Positions 18,703 to 26,919 are shown, counted from the first letter of the stretch. The stretch: DNA of 64,000 nucleotides from Pseudoxanthomonas suwonensis J47 (GCF_000513955.1 NZ_AZUZ01000001.1:48588-112587); one strand, 5' to 3'. Notes: a model not told the origin generated them from the sequence alone. Numbers and translations: made by a program.

Positions 18703-19107
18703 TCAGGCCGCACCGCCGCACTTGCCTTCGCCACACTTGCCCTCGCCGCACTTGCCTTCGCCGGCCTTCTTCTCGGCCTTGTCGCCGCACTTGCCTTCGC
18801 CGGCCTTGGCGGCGTGGTGGGCCTTGTGCTCGGCCTCGTCGACGAACCCGTCCTGGTTGGTGTCCATCTTCGAGAAGTGCTCGGCCTTGTCGGGATGCGC
18901 GGCGGCGAACTCGGCCTGGGAAATGCGGCCGTCGCCATCGGCATCGGCCTTGCCCATGCCGCACTTGCCTTCCTGCGCCTTGGCGGTATCGCTGGCGGCG
19001 AGCATGTAGCCCTGGGCCAGCGGCTCCATGGCGAAGGTCGAACCGGCAAGGGTGAGGCCGGCGAGGGCGGTACCCAGGGCGAACGCGGCGGGTTTCTGCT
19101 TGGTCAT
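18703..19107 (-). CDS. hvfA: HvfA/bufferin-type RiPP metallophore precursor with two EF-hands and five EGKCG motifs
   Basis: This 134-residue secreted peptide precursor has a Sec signal (residues 1-26, ending GSTFA). The EGKCG motif, where the MNIO enzyme modifies the cysteine, occurs five times, with Cys at 49, 107, 120, 125 and 130. The last three stand in a direct five-residue repeat. Between motifs 1 and 2 are two canonical 12-residue calcium-type loops: D55-x-D57-x-D59-G60...E66 and D82-x-N84-x-D86-G87...E93. GGAG eight bases upstream supports ATG 19107. Related peptides bind copper in the periplasm. Plain annotation would call it an EF-hand protein. The EF-hand insertion is the odd feature. 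Confidence 0.9.
   Translation of the reverse strand: MTKQKPAAFALGTALAGLTLAGSTFAMEPLAQGYMLAASDTAKAQEGKCGMGKADADGDGRISQAEFAAAHPDKAEHFSKMDTNQDGFVDEAEHKAHHAAKAGEGKCGDKAEKKAGEGKCGEGKCGEGKCGGAA
18712..18803. repeat. Degenerate 15-bp tandem repeat encoding EGKCG units
   Basis: The hvfA 3' end contains near-identical copies of CACTTGCCTTCGCC (plus-strand sense), the complement of Gly-Glu-Gly-Lys-Cys codons. Three are adjacent at 15-bp spacing, and two more lie upstream in the gene after short spacers. Such a tract can expand or contract by slippage, so motif number may vary between strains. Confidence 0.75.
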
Positions 19108-19215
19108 GGCGGTAACTCCGGAAGGGAGGCGCAGGTCGGTGCGCCGGGCCGTCGTGGGGCGGCTAGTCTACCGCCGGCGCCCGCCCCGGAGGTTATGCGC
19201 GCGTTGACGACCCGC

Positions 19216-19932
19216 TCACGGAAGGGCGGCGGGGGCGCTGGTGTCGTCGCGCTTCTCGCGCGGCGGCAGGGGCTGTTCGCCGTGCAGCAGGAACCACACG
19301 TTCTCGGCGATGTTGGTGGCGTGGTCGCCGATCCGCTCCAGGTTCTTGGCCATGAACAGCAGGTGCGTGCATGGGGTGATGTTGCGCGGGTCCTCCATCA
19401 TGTAGGTCAGCAGCTCGCGGAACAGCGCGGTGTACTGGCGGTCCAGCTGGGCGTCGTTGTCGCGCACGCGCAGGGCCAGGTCGCCGTCGCCCTCGCGGTA
19501 GGCCTCCAGCGCCTGGCGGACCTGGCCGGCGGCCAGGCTGCCGAGCGCGCGCAGGCCGGACACGTGCGGCATCGGCGGGGCGGCGTTGAGGGCGATGCTG
19601 CGCTTGGCCACGTTGGCGGCGTAGTCGCCGATGCGCTCGATGTCGGCAGGGATGCGCAGGCCGGCCAGGATCTCGCGCAGGTCGCGCGCCATCGGCCCGC
19701 GCAGGGCCAGCAGCATCACGTCGTGGCTGATCCGGCGCTCGGCGGCGTCGATCGACTCGTCGTTGGCCACGATCCGGCGCGCTGCGCTGTCGTCGCGGCG
19801 GTCGACCACGTCCAGCGCGGCCTCCAGCTGGGCCACCGCGGTCAGGCCCATGCGCACGATGTCCTCGACCAGCTGGCGCTGTTCCTCGTCGTAGCTCTTG
19901 ACGATGTGTTCGCGGGGAATGCTGGTGTTCAT
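19216..19932 (-). CDS. phoU: Phosphate signalling complex protein PhoU
   Basis: This 238-residue protein of two three-helix PhoU repeats links the PstSCAB transporter to the PhoR kinase and keeps the Pho regulon off when phosphate is plentiful. Metal-binding-type motifs are present in both repeats (RIPADIERIGDYAANVAKR and the C-terminal AKNLERIGDHATNIAENVWF). The ATG at 19932 overlaps the pstB stop by one base (TGATG), so the two are coupled. It is the last gene of the pst operon; hvfA follows 108 bp later on the same strand with no clear terminator between. Confidence 0.96.
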   Translation of the reverse strand: MNTSIPREHIVKSYDEEQRQLVEDIVRMGLTAVAQLEAALDVVDRRDDSAARRIVANDESIDAAERRISHDVMLLALRGPMARDLREILAGLRIPADIERIGDYAANVAKRSIALNAAPPMPHVSGLRALGSLAAGQVRQALEAYREGDGDLALRVRDNDAQLDRQYTALFRELLTYMMEDPRNITPCTHLLFMAKNLERIGDHATNIAENVWFLLHGEQPLPPREKRDDTSAPAALP

Positions 19933-20789
19933 CAGCCGAACCTCCCGGTGATGTAGTCCTCGGTCTGCTGCTTCGAGGGGCTGGAGAAGATCGCCTGGGT
20001 GCGGTCGTGCTCGATCAGGTCGCCCAGGTACATGAAGGCGGTGTAGTCGCTCACCCGCGCGGCCTGCTGCATGTTGTGGGTGACGATGACGATGGTGTAG
20101 TCGCGCTTGAGCTCCTCGACCAGCTGCTCGATGCGGCTGGTGGAGATCGGGTCCAGGGCCGAGGTCGGCTCGTCCAGCAGCAGCACGTCCGGCTTCAGCG
20201 CCACCGCGCGGGCGATGCACAGCCTCTGTTGCTGGCCGCCCGATAGGCCCAGGGCGCTCTGCCCCAGCTTGTCCTTGACCTCGTCCCACAGCGCGCCCTG
20301 GCGCAGGGCGTGCTCGACCCGCTCGGCCATCTGCGACCTGGACAGCTTCTCGTGGTGGCGGATGCCGTAGGCCACGTTCTCGAAGATCGTCATCGGGAAC
20401 GGCACCGGCTTCTGGAACACCATGCCGACCTTGGAGCGCAGGCGGTTCATCGGGTACTTGGGCGAGAGGATGTTCTCGCCGTCCAGCAGGACCTCGCCGC
20501 GCGCCTCCAGCTTCGGGTACAGCGCGTAGATCCGGTTGAAGATCCGCAGCAGGGTGGACTTGCCGCAGCCGGAGGGGCCGATCAGCGCGGTCACCCGCTT
20601 CTCGGGGATCTCCAGGTCGATGTTCTTCAGCGCGTGGTACTGGCCGTAGTAGAAGTCCAGGCCGCGCGCGGCCAGCTTGACCGGGGCCGGGGCGATGCCG
20701 GCGTCGGCGTGGGCCGTGACGGCGATGCGCTGCATGGGCGCGGCGGAGTGCAGGTCGTTCATGGCCGGGTTCCGGGAGAGGTCAGTCAT
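19932..20789 (-). CDS. pstB: Phosphate ABC transporter ATP-binding protein PstB
   Basis: This 285-residue ATPase drives high-affinity phosphate import. Walker A is GPSGCGKST (residues 71-79), the signature is LSGGQQQRL, and Walker B is [13 protein letters not shown]. The first 30 residues form an extension not seen in E. coli PstB (257 aa); ATG 20762 (MNDLHS) is a possible alternative start. The ATG at 20789 overlaps the pstA stop by 8 bp, which supports the longer form. Confidence 0.96.
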   Translation of the reverse strand: MTDLSRNPAMNDLHSAAPMQRIAVTAHADAGIAPAPVKLAARGLDFYYGQYHALKNIDLEIPEKRVTALIGPSGCGKSTLLRIFNRIYALYPKLEARGEVLLDGENILSPKYPMNRLRSKVGMVFQKPVPFPMTIFENVAYGIRHHEKLSRSQMAERVEHALRQGALWDEVKDKLGQSALGLSGGQQQRLCIARAVALKPDVLLLDEPTSALDPISTSRIEQLVEELKRDYTIVIVTHNMQQAARVSDYTAFMYLGDLIEHDRTQAIFSSPSKQQTEDYITGRFG

Positions 20790-21669
20790 GGGTGATCTTG
20801 TTGCGCAGGAGCAGGGCGCGGGCGGTCAGGCTGACCAGCAGCACGAACACGGTCAGCACCAGGGCGCCGGCCCAGGCCAGCACCTGCCAGGATTCGTAGG
20901 GGCTGCCGGCGAACTGGTTCATCACCACCGGCACCGAGGCCATCGGCTGGAACACCTTGGTGCTCCAGAACTGGTTGCCGAAGGCGGTGAACAGCAGCGG
21001 CGCGGTCTCGCCGGAAATCCGGGCCAGGGCCAGCAGGATGCCGGTGACGATGCCGGCGCTGGCGCTGCGGTACAGCACCTGCACGATCACCTTCCACTGC
21101 GGGATGCCCAGCGACAGCGCCGCCTCGCGCATCTGCACCGGCACCAGCCGCAGCATCTCGTCGGTGGTGCGCACCACCACCGGCAGGACGATGAAGGCCA
21201 GGGCCAGGGCGCCGGCGAAGGCGGAGAAGTTGCCGCCGGTCTGCATCACGTACAGGGTGTAGACGAACAGGCCCAGCACGATCGACGGCGCCGACAGCAG
21301 GATGTCGTTGACGAAGCGCACCACCGTGCCGGCCTTGCGCGCGTTGCCGTACTCGGCCAGCCAGGTGCCGGCGGCGATCCCCAGCGGGGTGCCGATCGCG
21401 ATCGCCAGCGCGCACATCACCGCGCTGCCGAAGAAGGCGTTGGCCAGGCCGCCTTCCTGCATCGGCGGCGGGGTCATCTTGGTGAACAGGTTCCAGTCGA
21501 TCCCGGCGATGCCCTTGGCCACCAGGGTCCACAGGATCCAGCCGAGGAAGAACAGGCCGAACAGCGCGGTGGCGCAGGCCATAGCGATGGCCAGGACGTT
21601 GGTGACCCGGCGCCGGGCGTACAGGCCGGACGAGGAGGCGGACGAGGACGGAGCGGCGACGGCGGACAT
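20782..21669 (-). CDS. pstA: Phosphate ABC transporter permease PstA
   Basis: This 295-residue inner-membrane permease has about six helices and the EAA-type loop [14 protein letters not shown] that contacts PstB. The Ser/Ala-rich N-terminus ([14 protein letters not shown]) precedes the first helix. ATG 21669 overlaps the pstC stop by one base (TGATG). An open frame continues upstream through pstC in another register and is not part of this gene. Confidence 0.96.
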   Translation of the reverse strand: MSAVAAPSSSASSSGLYARRRVTNVLAIAMACATALFGLFFLGWILWTLVAKGIAGIDWNLFTKMTPPPMQEGGLANAFFGSAVMCALAIAIGTPLGIAAGTWLAEYGNARKAGTVVRFVNDILLSAPSIVLGLFVYTLYVMQTGGNFSAFAGALALAFIVLPVVVRTTDEMLRLVPVQMREAALSLGIPQWKVIVQVLYRSASAGIVTGILLALARISGETAPLLFTAFGNQFWSTKVFQPMASVPVVMNQFAGSPYESWQVLAWAGALVLTVFVLLVSLTARALLLRNKITHD

Positions 21670-22640
21670 CAGTTGCCCTCCCGGCGGGACAGCTGCATCA
21701 GCATGAAGCGGGCGATGGCGAGCACGATGAAGGTCACGATGAACAGCACGAAGCCCAGCAGAAGCAGGGCCGAGCGGTAGGTCTCGGTGGCCTCGCCGAA
21801 GTCGTTGGCGATCAGCGCGGCGATGGTGGTGCCCGGCTCCAGCAGCGAGGGCGACAGCCGCACCGCGTTGCCGATCACGAAGGCCACCGCCATGGTCTCG
21901 CCGAGGGCGCGGCCCAGGCCGAGGAAGATGCCGCCGATCACCGCCGAGCGGGTGTAGGGCAGGACGATGTCCCAGCTCACTTCCCACTTGGTCGAGCCCA
22001 GCGCGTAGGCCGATTCCTTCAGCCGGGTCGGCACGGTCAGGAACACCTCGCGCATCACCGAGGAGATGAAGGGCACGACCATGATCGCCAGCACGAAGCC
22101 GGCGGTGAGCATGCCGATGCCCAGCGGCGGGCCCTGGAACAGCGGACCGATCAGCGGCCACTCGCCCAGGTTCTCGTTGAGGAACGGGGTGACGTACTCG
22201 GTCATCACCGGCACCAGCACAAACAGGCCCCACATGCCGTAGATGATCGAGGGGATGCCGGCCAGCAGCTCGATCGCGGTACCGACCGGGCCGCGCAGCC
22301 AGCGCGGGGCGACCTCGGTGAGGAAGAAAGCGATGCCGAAGCTGACCGGCACCGCGATCAGCATCGCGATCAGGGCGGTGACCAGGGTGCCGTAGATCGG
22401 CGCCAGGGCGCCGAACTTGTTCTCCACCGGGTTCCACTCGGCGGTGTAGAAGAAGCTCAGGCCCTGCACCTGCAGGGCGTGGCGGCCGCCCCACAGCATC
22501 GACAGCGCCGCGCCGGCCAGGGCGACCAGCACGAACACGACGCAGGCGGTGAGCGCGTAGCGGAACAGGCGGTCGGCGCGGGCGTCGCGGACATCGCGCC
22601 CGCCGGCGGCGGGAAGTGCAGCTAGGGTGGTGGTGTTCAT
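21669..22640 (-). CDS. pstC: Phosphate ABC transporter permease PstC
   Basis: This 323-residue permease partners PstA. Typical segments are TEWNPVENKFGALAPIYGTLVTA-like (near residue 65), ELLAGIPSIIYGMWGLFVL, and the coupling loop KESAYALGSTKWEVSW. The start ATG 22640 is 91 bp downstream of the pstS stop. All four pst genes and phoU are on one strand in the order pstS, pstC, pstA, pstB, phoU, as in E. coli. Confidence 0.96.
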   Translation of the reverse strand: MNTTTLAALPAAGGRDVRDARADRLFRYALTACVVFVLVALAGAALSMLWGGRHALQVQGLSFFYTAEWNPVENKFGALAPIYGTLVTALIAMLIAVPVSFGIAFFLTEVAPRWLRGPVGTAIELLAGIPSIIYGMWGLFVLVPVMTEYVTPFLNENLGEWPLIGPLFQGPPLGIGMLTAGFVLAIMVVPFISSVMREVFLTVPTRLKESAYALGSTKWEVSWDIVLPYTRSAVIGGIFLGLGRALGETMAVAFVIGNAVRLSPSLLEPGTTIAALIANDFGEATETYRSALLLLGFVLFIVTFIVLAIARFMLMQLSRREGN

Positions 22641-22731
22641 CGCGTCTTCGGCTGCGGGGTGCGCGTGGGGTGCGGAGGGCGGCGGCCCGTTGGGAGGGGA
22701 GGCGGGCCGCCGGCTCCGCGGAGAAACCGCT

Positions 22732-23829
22732 TCAATTGAACTCGGCCGCCCAGTACGCCTCGATCTGCTGCACCAGCGCCGGCGGCAGCGGCACGTAGTG
22801 CAGCTCGTCGGCCTGCGCCTGGCCCTGCTCGAAGGCCCACTTGAAGAACGCCAGGGTGGCCTGGCTGCGCGCCGGGTCCTTGGCCTGCTTGGGCACCAGC
22901 ATGAAGTTGGTGGCGGTGATCGGCCAGGCGGCCTCGCCCGGGGCATCGGTGATCACCAGGTTGAAGTCCTTGGCCCCGGCCCAGTCGGCGCTGGCCGCGG
23001 CGGCGGCGAAGCTTTCCGCGTTCGGCTGCACCCACTGCCCGGCCGCGTTCTGCAGGGCGGCGTAGGGCATGCCGTTCTGCAGGGCGTAGGCCAGCTCGAC
23101 GTAGCCGATGCCGCCCTTGATCTGCTTCACATACGCGGCCACGCCCTCGTTGCCCTTGCCGCCGACGCCGCCCGGCCACTGCAGCGAGGTGCCTTCGCCG
23201 ACCTTGGCCTTCCAGTCGGCGCTGACCTTGGACAGGTAGTTGGAGAAGTTGAAGGTGGTGCCCGAGCCGTCGGAGCGGTGGACCACGGTGATCTTCTCGG
23301 AAGGCAGGTTCACGCCCGGGTTGGCCGCGGCGATCGCCGGGTCGTTCCAGGTGGCGATCCTGCCGAGGAAGATGTCGGCCAGCAGCGGGCCGGTCAGGCG
23401 CAGCTGGCCCGGCTCGATGCCCTGCAGGTTGAACACCGGGACCACGCCGCCGATCGCCGAGGGAAACTGGCCCAGGCCCGAGGCGGCCAGCTCCTCGGAG
23501 GGCAGCGGCTTGTCGGTGGAGCCGAAATCGACGGTGCCGGCCTTGATCTGGGCGATGCCGCCGCCGGAACCGATCGACTGGTAGTTGACCTTGTTGCCGG
23601 TGGCGGCGTTGTAGTCGGCCGACCACTTCGACACCAGCGGGTAGATGAAGGAGGCGCCGGCGCCGGAGATCTCGGCGGCGACCCTGTCGCCGGCGGCGGG
23701 CGCGCCGCTGGCGGCCTGCGGGGCCTCGCCCGCGGTGGGCTGGGCGGCGTCGCCGGCCGGCTTGCAGGCGGACAGGGCTACGGCGGCGGCCAGGGACAGG
23801 GCGAGGAGGCGGACCGGGGAGGGCTTCAT
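22732..23829 (-). CDS. pstS: Phosphate-binding protein PstS, lipoprotein form
   Basis: This 365-residue substrate-binding protein delivers phosphate to PstCA. Unlike its neighbour at 24022-25044 it has a lipobox (VALSAC, Cys22), so it should be membrane-anchored. A Pro/Ala-rich linker of about 30 residues follows. Phosphate-contact motifs are GAGASFIYPL, QSIGSGGGIAQI, and VHRSDGSGTTFNF. The closing YWAAEFN resembles the other copy. The two PstS proteins are clearly homologous throughout and look like a tandem duplication that has diverged at the N-terminus. Confidence 0.95.
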   Translation of the reverse strand: MKPSPVRLLALSLAAAVALSACKPAGDAAQPTAGEAPQAASGAPAAGDRVAAEISGAGASFIYPLVSKWSADYNAATGNKVNYQSIGSGGGIAQIKAGTVDFGSTDKPLPSEELAASGLGQFPSAIGGVVPVFNLQGIEPGQLRLTGPLLADIFLGRIATWNDPAIAAANPGVNLPSEKITVVHRSDGSGTTFNFSNYLSKVSADWKAKVGEGTSLQWPGGVGGKGNEGVAAYVKQIKGGIGYVELAYALQNGMPYAALQNAAGQWVQPNAESFAAAAASADWAGAKDFNLVITDAPGEAAWPITATNFMLVPKQAKDPARSQATLAFFKWAFEQGQAQADELHYVPLPPALVQQIEAYWAAEFN

Positions 23830-23954
23830 GGGCGCTTGGGTCTGTCAGGCCGGGCTTTCCGGCGGGTGCGCACATGAAATGATGTTTTTGTTACAGCTTG
23901 ATGACCCGGCCGGCGGTGGCGGACGGATGGCCGGGCTGCACGGCCGGGAACGCC

Positions 23955-23990
23955 AAGAAGAAAGGGCGCGGACCTCGCGGTCCGCGCCCC
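23955..23990 (-). terminator. Hairpin between pstS2 and pstS
   Basis: GGGCGCGGACC, a short loop and GGTCCGCGCCC form a strong stem (23964-23989). On the minus strand it is followed by TTTCTTCTT. It lies 33 bp after the pstS2 stop and could reduce read-through into pstS, giving more of the first binding protein than of the rest of the operon. Confidence 0.65.
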
Positions 23991-24021
23991 GGTGAGCGGC
24001 AAGGGGGAGAGAGCCCGCCGC

Positions 24022-25044
24022 TCAGTACTTCAGGTTCTGCGACCAGTAGGTCTCGATCTGGCGGACCAGGGCGTCCGGCAGAGGCACGTAGTCCAGCTGG
24101 CGGGCCTGGGCGTCGCCGTTGGCGTAGATCCACTGGAAGAAGGCCTTGGCGTTGCGGGCGCCGGCGGCGTTCTTCGGCTGCTTGTACATCAGGATGAAGT
24201 TGGTGGCGGTGATCGGCCAGGCGTTCTCGCCCGGGGCGTTGGTCATCACCAGGTAGAAGTCCTTGCTCGCGCCCCAGTTGGCGCTGGCCGCGGCGGCGGC
24301 GAAGGTCTCGTCGGACGGCTGCACGAAGCGGCCGGCGGCGTTCTTCAGCGAGGCGTGGGCCAGGCGGTTCTGCAGCGCGTAGGACAGCTCGACGTAGCCG
24401 ATGCCGCCCTTGATCTGCTTCACGTAGGCGGCCACGCCCTCGTTGCCCTTGCCGCCGATGCCGGCCGGCCACTGCACCGAGGTGCCCTCGCCGACGCTGT
24501 TTTTCCACTCGGCGCTGACCTTGGACAGGTAGTTGACGAAGTTGAAGGTGGTGCCCGAGCCGTCGGAGCGATGGACCACGGTGATCTTGGCGTCCGGCAG
24601 GGCCAGGCCCGGGTTCATGGCGACGATGGCCGGGTCGTTCCACTTGGAGACCTTGCCCAGGAAGATGCTGGCCAGGGTCGGGCCGTCCAGCTTCAAAGCG
24701 CCGGGAGCGATCCCCTGCACGTTGACGATCGGCACCACGCCGCCGATCACCGACGGGAACTGGGCCAGGCCGTACTTGGCCAGCTCTTCCGGCTTGAGCG
24801 GGGCGTCGGAGGAACCGAAGTCCACCGTGCCCGCCTTGATCTGGGCGATGCCGCCGCCCGAGCCGATCGACTGGTAGTTCACCTGCTTGCCGGTGGCGTT
24901 CTTGTAGTCGGCCGACCACTTGGACATGACCGGATAGATGAAGGAGGCGCCCGCGCCGGTCACGTCGTTGGCATGGGCGAGGGAGATCGAGGAGGCGGCC
25001 GCGAGCACGGCGGCGACGACGCGGGTCTTGAACGTGACGTTCAC
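24022..25044 (-). CDS. pstS: Phosphate-binding protein PstS, soluble periplasmic form
   Basis: This 340-residue periplasmic phosphate-binding protein has a cleavable Sec signal (MNVTFKTRVVAAVLAAASS, cleavage after LAHA) and no lipobox. Motifs match the second copy: GAGASFIYPVMSKW, QSIGSGGGIAQI, VHRSDGSGTTFNF. The start is GTG 25044, with GGAG eight bases upstream; ATG codons farther upstream would put 35 unrelated residues before the signal. It is the first gene after the minus-strand Pho box and so probably the most strongly induced in phosphate starvation. Confidence 0.94.
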   Translation of the reverse strand: MNVTFKTRVVAAVLAAASSISLAHANDVTGAGASFIYPVMSKWSADYKNATGKQVNYQSIGSGGGIAQIKAGTVDFGSSDAPLKPEELAKYGLAQFPSVIGGVVPIVNVQGIAPGALKLDGPTLASIFLGKVSKWNDPAIVAMNPGLALPDAKITVVHRSDGSGTTFNFVNYLSKVSAEWKNSVGEGTSVQWPAGIGGKGNEGVAAYVKQIKGGIGYVELSYALQNRLAHASLKNAAGRFVQPSDETFAAAAASANWGASKDFYLVMTNAPGENAWPITATNFILMYKQPKNAAGARNAKAFFQWIYANGDAQARQLDYVPLPDALVRQIETYWSQNLKY

Positions 25045-25125
25045 GGGAGAACTCCGTAAGAGCGGGTGGGTGGTGGTGGACGCGCAATCCCCTGCATCCA
25101 ACGGCGGCCATTGCATAACCGGACG

Positions 25126-25165
25126 ATGACAGCAGCGCGTAGCGCGCATGACAGCCCGGTGACAG
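25126..25165 (-). promoter_or_regulatory. PhoB box array for the pst operon
   Basis: On the minus strand, CTGTCAC (25159-25165), four bases, then CTGTCAT (25148-25154) form a near-perfect two-unit Pho box. A third CTGTCAT stands exactly 22 bp farther on (25126-25132), leaving the intermediate unit degenerate. The 11-bp period is the one PhoB dimers need. The array lies about 80-120 bp before the pstS2 start. Confidence 0.85.
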
Positions 25166-25201
25166 GGCCGCCGGGCGCGGCGCGACGGGCGCGCGCGGGT
25201 C

Positions 25202-25241
25202 GAGTCACGGTTCTGTCATGCGGGTGTCGCGCCGCTGTCAG
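25202..25241 (+). promoter_or_regulatory. PhoB box array for the porin gene
   Basis: Four heptamers at exact 11-bp spacing point to the plus strand: GAGTCAC (25202), CTGTCAT (25213), GTGTCGC (25224) and CTGTCAG (25235). The spacing and core GTCA match the PhoB consensus. The oprP-type gene starts 110 bp downstream. The -10 element is not certain; TTTAAC at 25266 is a candidate. Confidence 0.82.
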
Positions 25242-25351
25242 GTGCGCGTCGCAAGCTGCGCGGCGTTTAACGGGCGCTTCACGCTTCCAGGCCGCGCGTC
25301 TCCGGCCGGCGCCCGTTCCCACCAGAACCACCACCCACCGGAGAGTCCTCC

Positions 25352-26647
25352 ATGCGTCATTCCCTTCTTGCCGTCGCGCTGGTCGCGGCCCTGGGCACCA
25401 CCGCTTCGTTCGAGGCCGCCGCCGCCGACCCGGCCGAACTGGCCGAGCTGAAGGCGCAGCTGGCCGCCCTGCAGGCCAAGGTCGCCGAGCTGGAAACCCG
25501 CACCGACGCCCAGTCGGACATCAACGTCGGCACCCAGCAGAGCATCGAGAACATCGCCGCGACCACCCCGAAGGTGGAGACCAAGGGCGGGATCAAGATC
25601 ACCTCGCCGGACAAGAAGTTCGAGGCCTCGCTCGGCGGCCGCATCCACTTCGACGCCTACGCCTTCGACCGCGACCTGGCCGCCACCACCGGCACCAGCG
25701 AGTTCCGACGCGCGCGCCTGACCCTGGCCGGCAAGGCCCTGGGCTGGGACTACAAGGTCGAGCAGGACTTCTCCGCCGGCAGCAACCTGGACGGCCTGCG
25801 CGACGCCTACATCGCCACCGCCTTCGCCGGCGGCAAGGTCACCATCGGCCACTTCAAGCCGTACCGCTCGATGGAGGAGCTGACCAGCTCCAACGAGATC
25901 CTGATGATGGAGCGCCCGTTCGCCTCGGCCACCGGCCTGTTCAGCGGCCGCCAGTTCCAGCAGGGCGTGGGCTACCTGCGCGCCGGCGACAACTACACGG
26001 CCGGCTTCACCGTGTTCAACCTGCGTGGCGCCTCGGGCAGCCGCAACGAGGGCATGGGCGCCTCGGGTCGCGTCACCTTCGCCCCGATCAACAACGACAA
26101 CAGCACCCTGCACTTCGGCGGCTGGGTCAGCCAGGAAGACAACAACCAGGGCTCGGCCGACCTGACCGCGACCGCCAACTACGCCGGCCGCCGCGGCCCG
26201 GCCCAGGCCATCGCCACCACCACCGGCGCCAGCCGCAACACCGTCACCGCCTACGGCCTGGAAGCGGCCGGCGCGTTCGGCCCGCTGTTCTTCCAGGGCG
26301 AGTACGTCAACGCCACCTTCGGCCAGCCGCTGGGCCGCGACCAGGACGTGGCCACCTGGTACGTGCAGGGCAGCTGGCTGCTCAACGGCGGCCACAAGGG
26401 CTACAAGGCGGCCACCGGCGTGTTCGGTTCGCCCAAGGTCGACAAGGGCCTGTGGGAGCTGACCGCGCGCTACGACACCATCGAGAACAAGGACATCGCC
26501 AATCGCGAGGCGACCAGCGTGATCCTGGGCGTGAACTATTACGTCAACCCGAACCTGCGCTTCATGTTCAACTACACCCAGGGCGAGAACGAGGTCACCG
26601 GCGACGAGACCGGCCAGTACGCGCTGCGCACCCAGTTCAGCTGGTAA
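25352..26647 (+). CDS. oprP: Phosphate-selective porin, OprP/OprO family
   Basis: This 431-residue outer-membrane channel admits phosphate or polyphosphate. It has a signal peptide (cleavage near FEAAAA) and a short periplasmic coiled coil (ELAELKAQLAALQAKVAELE). A 16-strand-type barrel follows, with typical Asn/Tyr/Arg-rich segments such as GGRIHFDAYAFD, IGHFKPYRSMEEL and the C-terminal FSW. ATG 25352 has GGAGAG upstream. Divergence from pstS2 across a two-sided Pho box array supports a phosphate role. Its last 120 bp or so are partly duplicated downstream. Confidence 0.92.
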   Translation: MRHSLLAVALVAALGTTASFEAAAADPAELAELKAQLAALQAKVAELETRTDAQSDINVGTQQSIENIAATTPKVETKGGIKITSPDKKFEASLGGRIHFDAYAFDRDLAATTGTSEFRRARLTLAGKALGWDYKVEQDFSAGSNLDGLRDAYIATAFAGGKVTIGHFKPYRSMEELTSSNEILMMERPFASATGLFSGRQFQQGVGYLRAGDNYTAGFTVFNLRGASGSRNEGMGASGRVTFAPINNDNSTLHFGGWVSQEDNNQGSADLTATANYAGRRGPAQAIATTTGASRNTVTAYGLEAAGAFGPLFFQGEYVNATFGQPLGRDQDVATWYVQGSWLLNGGHKGYKAATGVFGSPKVDKGLWELTARYDTIENKDIANREATSVILGVNYYVNPNLRFMFNYTQGENEVTGDETGQYALRTQFSW

Positions 26648-26684
26648 GCGCCGCGGGGTCGTCGCCCCTCGGAATGTGTAGCCC

Positions 26685-26801
26685 GGAAACTACTAGGTGA
26701 ACCCGAACCTGCGCTTCATGTTCAACTAGACCCGCGGCGACAACAGGTTCACCGGCGACGGGACCGGCCAGTACGCGCTGCGCACCCAGTTCAGCTGGTA
26801 G
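26685..26801 (+). pseudogene. Decayed duplicate of the oprP 3' end
   Basis: 26701-26801 aligns without gaps to the last 101 bp of oprP (26547-26647), with about nine differences. The match weakens and ends near 26685. In the porin frame the remnant reads NPNLRFMFN and then meets TAG, with a second stop at the end in place of TAA. It has no start and no promoter of its own. It is either a partial tandem duplication or the last trace of a second porin gene. Confidence 0.9.
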
Positions 26802-26823
26802 GCATCGCGGTCGCACCGGCCAC

Positions 26824-26854
26824 GACGCCCCGCTTCGGCGGGGCGTCTGTTTTT
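26824..26854 (+). terminator. Intrinsic terminator after oprP and its remnant
   Basis: GACGCCCCGC, a TTCG loop and GCGGGGCGTC form a perfect 10-bp stem followed by TGTTTTT. It lies after the duplicated porin tail, so the transcript probably includes the remnant. Confidence 0.85.
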
Positions 26855-26887
26855 CCGGGGGAGGTTACTGGGCCGGGCAGGGGGGGC

Positions 26888-26916
26888 TTGCAGTTCGAAT
26901 CTAACGCCGTTAGATT
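26888..26916 (+). promoter_or_regulatory. Promoter of the tetR-efflux operon
   Basis: TTGCAG (26888-26893), a 17-bp spacer and TAGATT (26911-26916). The spacer and -10 element are covered by operator 1 and the predicted transcription start lies inside operator 2, so bound repressor would block polymerase. Confidence 0.6.
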
Positions 26917-26918
26917 CG
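26896..26918. promoter_or_regulatory. TetR operator 1
   Basis: Perfect inverted repeat: CGAATCTAAC, spacer GCC, GTTAGATTCG (10-bp arms). The CTAAC-N3-GTTAG core is repeated in operator 2, with centres 21 bp apart. Confidence 0.75.
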
Positions 26919-26919
26919 C

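Noticed and set aside
18712-18803. CRISPR-like array
   Set aside because: The repeats are 15-bp coding units inside hvfA with no spacers and no cas genes anywhere in the window.
18703-19107. Reading hvfA as a plain EF-hand calcium protein
   Set aside because: The five EGKCG motifs and the adjacent DUF692 and DUF2063 genes point to a RiPP precursor; EF-hands alone do not explain the C-terminal tract.
20782-22494. A 570-codon frame joining pstA with upstream sequence
   Set aside because: The upstream part is an out-of-register reading of pstC; pstA starts at 21669, coupled to the pstC stop.
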